Source of the DNA: Lentinus brumalis
Taxonomy: Eukaryota; Basidiomycota; Agaricomycetes; Polyporales; Polyporaceae
Assembly: GCA_001792895.1 (NCBI GenBank)
Contig: MARA01000002.1
Location: forward strand, 992,001-1,056,000
Direction of reading: 5' to 3'
Length of the DNA stretch: 64,000 nucleotides
In this document: piece after piece, positions 34,601 through 43,928 of the stretch
How positions within the stretch are numbered: the stretch's first letter is position 1
How the letters are laid out: each line of letters begins with the position of its first letter
The notes under the pieces: generated by a model
Databases searched by the model: none
What the model was told of the DNA's origin: nothing
Seen by the model: the letters and a program-made list of their open reading frames with translations, nothing else
Translations under genes and position numbers: made by a program

Positions 34601-34789
34601 CCCCAATGCGAAGAAGAAACCCATCAAAGTTGGTGCTCTGAATAGACCACATCGTACCATGCCCTACATTCCCTCTACCGACGACCCCTCACGTCTCTCC
34701 ACTCTCCATCCTCGAGCTCACTTCACACCAATCTTGCTTTTCGTTCACGTGTCGACCAACTGATCCAACCCCCCCCCCCCCCCTTATCA
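31677..34789. other. low-gene-density stretch; poly-C tracts at 32150-32160 and 34769-34783
   Basis: Holds an 11-base C run (32150-32160), a 15-base C run (34769-34783) and a short TA repeat near 32454-32463. Open frames at 33646-34047 (start MLKSLLQSVRPQTG) and 33972-34763 (263 codons, with PACVTFWDELDHTVD and a basic PNAKKKPIK stretch) have some coding character, but I recognise no domain and cannot place introns. Confidence 0.3.
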
Positions 34790-35235
34790 ACGAGCCTTCA
34801 CGTCTCTCCATCTTCGACCCCTCGCGTCTCTCCATCCTCGACCCCTCACGTCTCTCCGTCCTCGAGTCCTCGCTTCTCTCCATCCGCGAGCTCTCACGTC
34901 TCTCCATCCTCGACCCATCGCGTCTCTCCATCCTCGAGTCCTCACGTCTCCCCATCGTCCTCACATCTCTCCTCCTCGAGGCTTCGCTTCTCTCCATCCG
35001 CGAGCTCTCACGTCTCTCCATCCTCGAGTCCTCGCTTCTCTCCATCCTCGAGTCCTCGCTTCTCTCCATCCGCGAGCTCTCACGTCTCTCCATCCTCGAC
35101 CCATCGCGTCTCTCCATCCTCGACCCATCGCGTCTCTCCATCCGCGAGCCCTCCGCCTCTCCATCCTCGAGCCATCACGTCTCTCTATCCTCGAGTCCTC
35201 GCGTCTCTCCATCCTCGAGCCCTTGCGTCTTTTCA
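34790..35235. repeat. 24-bp minisatellite (about 18 copies)
   Basis: Tandem array of a 24-base unit of the type CGTCTCTCCATCCTCGAGTC with interspersed variants (CCATCGCG, CGAGTCCTCG, CGCGAGCTCT). Because 24 is a multiple of three, the minus strand is open through most of it and would encode an 8-residue charged repeat of the form MERR(D/E)(G/S)SR. The frame changes near 35150 where a unit is shortened. A C15 tract lies just left of it. I see no evidence that it is part of a real gene. Confidence 0.85.
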
Positions 35236-35894
35236 TCCCGAATTCATCATCGTCGTACGCCCCACCACGCCTTACACACGTTCAACCATCCATCAAACAC
35301 GTCCCACACGTAACAGTTAACTAATATTTCCTACCCGTCCGCGTATACGATCCTTCTGCACGAGATTCGCCGACACTGCACTTAAAACTACAACTTCGCG
35401 ACCGTCCAAAGCGATAAAGCGTTCCCGGGAGCTGGTACGTGCATATCCTATGCCCCCACGATGCGTCCCAACCGTTCTCCGGTCAACTCACATTCGCTTT
35501 GCAGAGTCGTCTTGCAACCGACCCGATGTCGTCTGCTGCGTCCGTCGAGCACTGGTGCCTATGTCGGCTCCCGCGTGCATAGCTGCGGGTCATAAGCCCC
35601 CTACATCGCTCCAGGTTCTCGGCACAGACACTCCGTATACGCAGACATATGAGGTCTAAGGGACGACCTCGCGCGGCAAAAGGACGACTTCCGCGGCAAC
35701 AAGAGCATGGCAACCAGTGATCCAACCCGTAACGTCATAAGTTGACTATACAGCGGCCGCCGGCATCGGCAAGCGACTAGATCACGGCGCGAGCGACCAC
35801 GCTGAAGACATAGTGCGCGCGCGACATCTAAATCTCGAGTGTAAGTACCGCTTACTACATTGACGGCGGACCAGTCGCTGGAATATTTCCTCAG
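35236..35894. other. intergenic stretch, no gene seen
   Basis: Short open frames only; several GTAAGT-like donors occur near 35840 ahead of the next gene, so an upstream exon of that gene may lie here. Confidence 0.3.
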
Positions 35895-37560
35895 ATGGCC
35901 CCCGTCAAGACCGCAAGCGCTGCTCACATCGACGCAGAACGTATATCCGCCGTCTTGTCGCCGGCATCTCGTCAACAACAGCACGTCCTTCCTTCCGAAT
36001 TCCACCAGAACGAGCACGATGAGCGCGACGACTGCGGAGGGTTGAGGAGAAAGACGACGAGGGCTCGCACGAGGCCGGGAAGCCGTCCACTCGCATCGCC
36101 TTCAACCCCACGGTCGCCGGTGAAAACTATAACAACTCTTAAAACAGGGACGCAAGGTGAATAGTCTCGCTTGCAGCTGGCGGTCTCCGTTGACGTACAT
36201 CGGAAAGTTATTCGCGCACAGACGTTTCGCGGTCGCAACGCCCGATAGTTTCTTCAAGGACAAGACCCCGGGCTCGCAAAACATGCCTCTCCGTCCCTCG
36301 CCTCCGTGTCCGCTCCGATATTCTCGCATCACGGTGAATCCTCCTCGGTGGCATCCCAATTCGCGACGCGGAAGGCGTCGTCTTCCTCTTCGACCTCCCC
36401 AGCGACGTTATAGGAAGGGGAGAGTACCGCTGATCTTGCTGACCGCATGCGGTGGACAGTAAAGGTCGTCGAGCAGCGCAGACACTCGGCAGACAGAGTG
36501 TTAGCCTCAGCCCGCGGAAGCGTGAGGACGGGCTCTCTCCTTTGACACCTCACCATACGAGCACCGCAGCCCTCGCGTATCCTGATCCAACGACGACGAC
36601 AGTATGCAAGACGACGTCGAGCAGCCCGTCTCACCCACCCGACCAGTCTCGACTACCGCACGCATGACCGACCTGCGGCACGCCTTCAGTCGTCCACAGG
36701 GCAACGCCGGAACCCAATTCTCACCGGTATCCGGGAGATGTTCCGACCGCGATCTCAAGCCCCGACAGAGACTCCTCGCTTCGACACCATCCAGGAGATG
36801 CACAAGACTCCCGTACGATACCGCCTGCGACATGTCGAGAAGAGCGTGCCGGTCGACGACGACAAAGATGAGGACGAACCCATCAAGGAGCTTCCGGCAA
36901 CAAACGCATACGGCCACAAGACTCCCGCGCATCGTACTCGCAGCGCACCGGCGTTCCAGTCTGCTCCCCCGAAGAGCGTCGTGCATCATCCCAAGTACCT
37001 GACGATGCTGTGAAAGTGGAAACCGGGCAGGAGACTCGCATTGCTCACAGGACGAGACCGCGCACGGCGAACGGTGCTACCACTCAGGTATGTAGGCTCA
37101 TTGAACGACCGCAAAACGTCACACTAGAAGTTTGTTAAGCAGACGTCAACGGCTACTCGAAGGAACGCACGAAGGCTACCGCTGCGCAAGAGCCGGAAGA
37201 TGATGACGACGATAGCGACGCTGCCCCTGCCCCTGCTCTTGCCCTGGCCACGCAACGTACGTGTAACTGTCAGAGCCGGACGAATCTGTTATTTACCAGG
37301 TCCGCTCGCAAGACCGCGCAGACACACCCACTTCAGCGGCCAGAGCATCCAAGACCATAATCATCGCGCGACGCGTGCCAAGTCAATCTATGTGACCGAA
37401 GACGACAGCGACGACGATCCGCTCGATTCCCTCTCGTACGGCCATCCAGCCGCACGTCCGCGTCCGTGCTGCAGGAGAAGGTCGAAGAGAACGTTCCTGC
37501 CAACAACCGCGAATCTGTACCCGCGCGCACCACCTACACCAAACATACTTGCCTACTCAG
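35895..37560 (+). CDS. probable nuclear protein with short repeated (I/L)(R/Q)(E/H)MF-type motifs, boundaries approximate
   Basis: Starts with MAPVKTASAAHIDAERISAV at 35895 and continues in pieces: STRIAFNPTVAGENY near 36.1 kb, then 36604-36725 (MQDDVEQPVSPTRPVS...MTDLRHAFSRP). After one missing base at the CCGG of 36724-36727 comes 36728-37013 (GIREMFRPRS, TETPRFDTIQEMHKTP, then acidic DDDKDEDEP). A later piece near 37.15-37.25 kb reads EPEDDDDDSDAAPAPA. Three spaced motifs, LRHAFSRP, IREMFRP and IQEMHKTP, look like the repeats found in some basidiomycete FHA or chromosome-associated proteins, but no FHA domain is visible. It is disordered and Ser/Pro/acid-rich. Exon structure is incomplete. 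Confidence 0.4.
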
Positions 37561-37767
37561 GTATGAGACCTCTCCAGCGACGAACACCTCTTGAAAGTAA
37601 AGGCTGATCCTTCTTCTCCCAACCCCCTCCTCGCACAAACTCTTTGCTAGGCCACCTTTCTAACACGCCGCACGACCACACATCCGTACCGGGGCCGTCA
37701 TGGCAAGGCAGCCGGTCTCGAACACCTACAGACTCTCTGCTTCCCGGGTACCGGCGCGGTAGACGCC

Positions 37768-37902
37768 GGCGCGGCAAACCCCGGCGCATGGCCCGGCGCG
37801 GCAAACCCCGGCGCATGGCCCGGCGCGGCAAACCCCGGCGCATGGCCCGGCGCGGCAAACCCCGGCGCAGATCCCGGCGCGGCAGACCCCGACGCAGGCG
37901 CC
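37768..37902. repeat. 27-bp GC-rich minisatellite (5 copies)
   Basis: Three identical 27-base units (37768-37848) beginning GGCGCGGCAAACCCC, followed by two diverged units to 37902. All frames stay open across it. One plus frame encodes the 9-residue repeat GAANPGAWP and continues open on both sides to just before the next gene. It may lie in the 5' leader of the small gene at 38050 or be coding. Confidence 0.85.
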
Positions 37903-38049
37903 GGCCCGGCATATAAAGCACGGGCCGAGTCCCGTTTTGGGAGTCGGCGCTCGGCATCTTTCCTTACGCCACCATCACACGCTTCGCCCTCACCCGACGC
38001 CGCCTCCACGTTCTCGCACATCGCTGCTCGTGCCTCACCAATCAACAAC

Positions 38050-38566
38050 ATGCCGGGCTTTCGTATCAACTGGCGCCACTTTATGGTACGTGTACGCTCT
38101 CGCTGTTGCCCCCGATGTTCTCACGATCGTCTTCAAACTCGCTATCAGGTTTTCGCCTCGATGTTCTCCGCCCAACCCGCCGACCGCTACAACTTCACCT
38201 ACGGCGAGCTCCGGAGCGTGCGCGGCGTTACCCCGTCCTCCTCTTCGTGCGTACTTACTCCTAGTAGGCTCTGAACTCCGTTGGTTTCGTCGCCGTTCCC
38301 AACATGCCCGGTGCCATGCGGCCCACCGGTCGCCTCGCCGTGATCAACCCCGGCCTCTTCACGTACAACCCCGTAAGTTTCCCTTTTCTAACCATGTATG
38401 TTCTTCTATCCACTCGTCCTAGTTCAACTTCGCTCCCAATGTGCAAGTTCCTTCTATCATCCAAGACCTGTACGTCGACCTTTCACGCTCGTTCGCCCCA
38501 TCTGACTTGTTCCAGCTTGGCTTTCATACTCTGGATGCTGTGGGGACTTACCCTCGCCTCGTTTGA
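38050..38566 (+). CDS. small unknown four-exon protein (about 127 residues)
   Basis: Exons 38050-38085, 38149-38246, 38268-38372 and 38423-38566. It starts MPGFRINWRHFM, passes through DRYNFTYGELRSVRGV, then FVAVPNMPGAMRPTGRLAVI, and ends VGTYPRLV. Introns 1 and 3 are normal (GTACGT...CAG, GTAAGT...TAG). Intron 2 would be only 21 bases (GTGCGT...TAG), and exon 2 is one base short; adding a C to the C4 run at 38231-38234 makes the whole protein continuous. Coding character is strong in every exon. I do not recognise the family. An Asn/Phe/Pro-rich composition and repeated aromatic residues suggest a compact folded protein. It lies just after a GC-rich minisatellite. Confidence 0.55.
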
Positions 38567-39323
38567 TCCGGTCGCTTGAAGGTCGCGCGAAGACTCATAC
38601 GTAATATGCATGTTGCTGCTCCTATATCCTGTACGAATGACGCGATGGTACGCTGTGCTTGTTGAAAGAACCTCATCTTGAAACGCTTCTCACATTGCCA
38701 TATACCGATCGCCTCCGCTGAACAGACAGCGCACGACCTCTCGACAAACCCCAGCATAGAAGCATACGACTACAGGTCGTCTCCTCCGCGTACTCTCGCC
38801 CTCGTGTCCTCAGCATCGCGCACGACGCGCCGCACACATCAGCGACAACAATAGCACCTTCTTCAGCTAAGTGTTGTCCATCACAAGCACGACGAACATT
38901 CGTTAACATCACGATATCAGGCTTCCGCTCAAGTGCTCTCCCTTCAACTGCATAGTCGTCATATCCAGACTCCGTCCGCCTCCTTCGCACTTGTTCCACT
39001 GCCCATCTAGCATCGTCGTAGTAAATTACACGCTATGTATACAGTACTCGGGAAACAAGTACGCTTCTCCTACGTGTCTCACAGAATCGTTACGCGAGCC
39101 CCATCTGCGGCAGCGTACATCGCCTACAGCTGCACACACTGTAGCATCTTCGCTCGATAAAGCCGACGGACGGACAGACCCCGTGGCCAGGTGTGCCCGG
39201 AGGGCCGATGCTTATAGGGGATAAGATGGTGTGAATTTGACGTCTATTAGGGGCTTCTATTGCTCCCGTCCCATCAGCCACCTGTGTACGGCGTGCAGCT
39301 TCTCTCTCGCACGTCGACTTGCT
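38567..39323. other. intergenic stretch, no gene seen
   Basis: Only short frames; separates the plus-strand accessory genes from the convergent transposase-like gene. No terminal inverted repeat recognised. Confidence 0.35.
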
Positions 39324-42300
39324 TCATTCCTGCTCCATCTCGAGGTCGCTCTCATCCCATGTACGCTCCAACTCCTCTACCAGAAGGCTCTCAAGCAACA
39401 TGGCGACTAACTCAGCTGGCGTTGGGGCAGGAGGAGACTCGTTGTAGCGGGTGACAGCATCAATCAGAGCCCCGAGCTTCAGGAGCTTGATCGGTAAGTC
39501 TTTCTTCATAGGAATCTTCTTATCTGCCTTCGAGCCTGTGTCGACGAACGTGCGGTGCCAGTCGAGTTGCGAGTCCAGAAGCCTGACTGTTGTCTTCTCC
39601 CAGGTCAACTCCGCGAGGTTGAGAACGGGCACGAGCTGGCCAACCATCTGCAGCCGCTGGTTCGCCTTCTCCCGCCGCTCTTCCCTGTCTTCTTTCCGCC
39701 TTTTAGCAGCGCGCCCATCTGCTGCGGCCACGTCAAGCCTCCTCTTCCTCTCCCTCCCACTCGCATTGAGCTCGCGTTCCTTCGCGTGGAGGAACCGGTG
39801 ATCCTCAGCCGAGGTGAGCATGGTCGCAATGTATGTCGCCGTATCGTTGCGCTTGTACATCTCCTTGGAATTGTACTGATCCTGCGACATATTGGGTGCA
39901 TGTCTGTAGTTCACTCGCAAGCCTCCCAGGGCACCTTCGTTCGCGTCGTTCGTCGACGGCATCCAAGCACGTTCACGGAGTGCGGCAGGGAGCTGTGTGA
40001 TACGTCCGTCCGGGGCAAAATCGGCCGTGAAGCGACCCCAGGTTTCGAGTGCGCCCTCAAGGAATGCGACAAGCACTCCTTTCAGGTGAGGAAGGCGGGG
40101 TGCAAGCTCGAGCACAGCGCTGACAACATCAGGGTTTTCCCAGGGTTGGCCGTCCAGGACAGCGTCATCGGCGGATGCGTCGGGAGCCAACAGAAGATCA
40201 GGATCGGCGATGAGTCGAGCGATGTGGGACTTCAGCCTGGAATGCAGTGGTCCGAGATCCAGGTGATTCGTCGACAACTCCTCTGTGCCACGGATTTGCT
40301 GCATGTATGAATGGCTAACTGCCTGTGCGTACAGGGCGAGGGCACAAAGCTCAGTAAGGGTGGCGTCGTCGTGCAACCCCTTATAGACATTCTGTTCCAG
40401 GTGGTTGAACGCTCCGCTATCCTTCTTGTCGCACAGATGTACAAGGAAGCGGCGGTAGACTGGTAGGTGCAGAATGAGTTCTCCTGCGGCCGCGCAATAT
40501 GACTGATAACGTGTGTTGCTAGTGTCTGGGAAGGTGGTACGGATGCCCAGTTCCTGCTCGAAGAAGAACCGGTACGTATCCTGTTGCCCTTTCTTGTCAT
40601 CTTTGTGGCGGAAGAGCGCACCAGCGAGCTCGGCGAGTTTGACACCGCCTCCAGTAGACTTCTCCGTTGCCCGCGTCCTCGCGGCAGATGCCCCAGCATT
40701 GGCCGCGGCCTCGTTGTCAAGGTTCATGAGGAGTATGGGACCGTCAAGGCCTGCCGCTGCCCAGGAGGCTTTCATGCGAGTGTTCCCTCCCTTGACAGAG
40801 TTGAGCTCTTTGTGCATGCAACAGCCTGCATGCACGAAGAGATCGACGAGCTCGCGCTCGGGATCGGAGAGCGCCGTGTAAGCCTCTTCACCCAACCGCA
40901 TTACAACTGCATCCCATATTCGAGTGTTCTCGATATCGAGCTGGCTCGGCAGGAGGTCAGCCCAGGCGTCAGGCCCACCCAAGCGTTCCAACGCTGCATG
41001 CATCTCTTCGGCAATGAGAGCGATGAACTGCTCTTCGGGGCTGTCAGCAAGCACTTGCTCGCCACGCAGATGTCGATCGCATATCTTCTTCCATTCAGCA
41101 AAGATACGAGCGAGCCGCTTCTGGTCTTCAGCATGATCTGTGAGGATGCCAGTGACTTTGGTGGGGAAGAGCCGAGGATCGGCAGGGGTGGCACGACCGC
41201 GCGGGCTGTCATTGTAGATGTTGAAGAACTCGCCCATGCCGTGTTTCCACCCTTCGAGCTGAGTGTCGCTGGTATGATTGGGGGCTGAATGGACTCCTAG
41301 GAACCGCCTCTGATGAGAGCCATCACCATTATGGACATACAGGTGTCGCGCATCATAGTTGACGTGCTTGTTTGTGGTGCCGTCGCCGCTGATCGTCAGA
41401 CCTGATGAAGTATGTTATTGTCGAGTTCTCAGGATGGCTGTAGTAGCTTACTTACTTTGTGCAGTGCGTATCTCATCGACGATTTGCATCGCTGCAGCGA
41501 CACCGCCCTCCCGAACGAAACGTCCAACAGACCGCGTGCTCAGGCTTCCCACCAGGGTGGTACCGGTCACCCGCGCGACGGCAGAGATGGTGTCGTTTAC
41601 CTGGTTCACCTTCAAGCCAAGCTCGACAAGGTCACGCACCAGCGCGCGCACTGGCTCTGGGACTACTCCCTGCTCCTTCAAGTTGAGAGTTGCATGCTCA
41701 TGGACATATTCCGCGGTGGCAGCGGCACTCGCGGTCTTCTCGGCACGGGCCTTCTGCTCGGGGAAGCGACCGACTTTCATCCGCAAAGCCTTGTTCTCCC
41801 GCCGCAGAGTATTCATCCGGGTGCGGAGGGTATCAGCTCGAGTGGCGGCGTCGGCCAGCTGACGTCCAAGATCAGAGGTAAGGTCCTCTTCGCGTGCAGA
41901 GTGAGCCTGTGTCAGCTCACGAGCTTGATTCAGATACAACTCGGCCTCCTCCAGGGCGAATAAGAGCCGCTCTTCGACATCGTGGAGCATGGCCTCTGCA
42001 GTGGCCTCTGTGTCATGAAGCCGCGTCTCAGCGGTGTCGGCGCGCGCGCTCTCCTCAGCAACGCGTGCATATGCTTCCGTGGTGTCACGTTGGGCTTTGC
42101 GAACCCCTTCGGCCGCCTGCGCCTGCGTCTCCTCCACGGTACGGGTCGCAAGCATGTCGATTGTGACGAACGGAGCTGATGCTCGTCCACGCAGCTCCGT
42201 GATCTGCTCCGCGTAGAAGGTCTCCGCCTTGGCGATGGCCCACGCTGCATACACCCATGCTGCCTGTGAACTCTGGAGAGCGTTCTCCTGGGCTATCCGG

Positions 42301-43106
42301 AGCTCCTCCTTGGTGTTCCGCTTGATGTCAGCAGCTGCTTGCTCAGCTGCTTGCGCCCGACGATCTGCCTCCACGATTCCTGCAGCAGCACACTGCTCCA
42401 GCTCCAGCAGAGCCCGCCCGCGCTCCGCTGCAGTCAGACGCGAGATGTCAAGAGCTGCCTTGATGGCCTCGTGCTCGACCCTTGCATTCTCCATATCCAG
42501 CTCGGTCTTCTCCTCTGTTGCCTTCATCCGCTCCACCAGGCCCGTCACCACCGTGCGCAGCCTCGCTCCCGCAGCGACTTGCGCCTCCTCAACCTCGACG
42601 AGCGCGAGTGCCTTCACGTGCTCGATCTCCTCCTCCGCTGCTGCATGAATCGCCGCAATCTCCGACTCCAGTCTGGCCTCCATCTCCTGGATCTTCTCTG
42701 CACTATCTCCTTTCAGCTCGTCCATCCGGGCCTTCGCCTCCCTGAGCTTGTGTTCCAGCCGCTCCTTGGCCTCGCGCAGGTGTTGCTCGCGGCGCCGAGT
42801 ATTGCGGAGCTCCTGCTGGTAAGCATCCCCACGCTGAGTCTGTGCTGCTAGTCGCTGATTGGTATCTTCTAGCCGGCGATATGCGTCTTCTAGGAGACTA
42901 ACTGTTGAGCGATGAGTCCTCACTGCTTCCTGGGACAGGGTACGTTGGGGAGGGTTGGTTGACACTGCCAGTGCACGTCGACTTGCAGAAGCAATTACTG
43001 GCGCAACATTCTCCTTTTCCTCCCGCCTAGCCTGGATTTTTGCGAGGTTGTTCAGAGCGTGGCTCCGTTGAGCTTTGGAGCGTTGTTTGGTAGGACTCCA
43101 GGGCAT
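39324..43106 (-). CDS. coiled-coil plus transposase-like protein (KDZ-type, Agaricomycete family)
   Basis: Two exons, 43106-41456 and 41401-39324, joined by a 54-base intron (GTAAGT...CATCAG) in perfect phase, give 1,242 residues. The first about 500 are a long Glu/Ala/Arg-rich coiled coil with a basic start (MPWSPTKQRSKAQRSH). The second half opens with LTISGDGTTNKHVNYDARHL and later has CCMHKELNSVKGGN, DGPILLMNLDNEA and NDANEGALGGL. The spaced acidic residues in GDGT, MHKELN/LDNEA and NDANEG would suit an RNase H-like transposase core. I know this architecture from multicopy genes of mushroom genomes, but the DDE assignment is my inference. The frame is intact. No flanking terminal repeats were found. 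A TATA-rich palindrome lies 70 bases upstream. Confidence 0.65.
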
Positions 43107-43663
43107 AGTGAACCCTGTACTTTGTTCTTGCTGCTTCCGCTGGACAGTCCTCGACTCCTTGCCTGTGCGCTTGTCTTGATTATATAATCAAATTACCGCT
43201 TTCTGACTACCACAAAGTTTGCCTGATGTCTCAACATTCTGACTCTGATCATACAGAATGTGTACGAGACTCCGAGGATGAGCAAACATTGAGTTCTCTG
43301 TTGGGTCTACTTAAAGAGTACTTATGTTACGAGCTCCTCTGTCCATGGAATGAAATTGTACGATACACATGAATGATCACATATCTGTACCATACAAAGG
43401 CTTGTCCATGACGAGCTCAACATATCTTCTCACTACAGCGAAGGTACGCGGTATGCGCGCGAACTCCTATGGACCTTGCCCACTCGCCGCAGGAGCTGCA
43501 GCCACATTGTGCTAAGCGGCGACCATGCCGAATGCCCGCCGACAATCCAGATAAGATGCATTGCTTGATGGCGGCCCTATCAGGACTTAGCGGCCCTTAG
43601 ATAGCAGACACAATCTCTAGCCATCTGCATCAGCCCTGGTGACGCCGGCACGCGCGCTCGTCC
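43107..43663. other. upstream region of the transposase-like gene
   Basis: No gene. Carries the palindrome at 43176-43191 and then mixed sequence up to the LINE tail. Confidence 0.4.
43176..43191. promoter_or_regulatory. 16-base perfect palindrome containing TATATA
   Basis: TTGATTATATAATCAA is its own reverse complement and sits 70 bases upstream of the ATG at 43106. It could be the core promoter of that gene or a transposase-binding site; no functional evidence from sequence alone. Confidence 0.35.
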
Positions 43664-43691
43664 TTTTCTTTTTTTTTTTTTTTTTTTTTTT
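43664..43691 (-). other. LINE poly-A tail
   Basis: A plus-strand T run, 23 uninterrupted plus TTTTC, lies about 240 bases beyond the ORF2 stop, where a target-primed LINE insertion should end. Confidence 0.85.
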
Positions 43692-43928
43692 GGTGGAGCG
43701 TGTAACGTCCTGAGCTACATTCGTCCCCATGGGGGCTTGTCGTACAGCTCATGGTCAGCGAGTGCTGACCGGACACGCTGGGCAAGCTCATCCTAGGACA
43801 GAGCCCTTGGATGTGCCACGATAAATAGAGAATGCCGCAAACACCGCGAGGAAATGCATTTACGCACCTAGTGTGGGACTCGAAGCGGGAACGATGAGGA
43901 GGGACGTCGCACAGGTCAACATCTCTCC

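Noticed and set aside
43176..43191. Terminal inverted repeat of the transposase-like element
   Set aside because: It is a self-palindrome with no partner seen beyond the 3' side near 39 kb; a promoter element is as likely.
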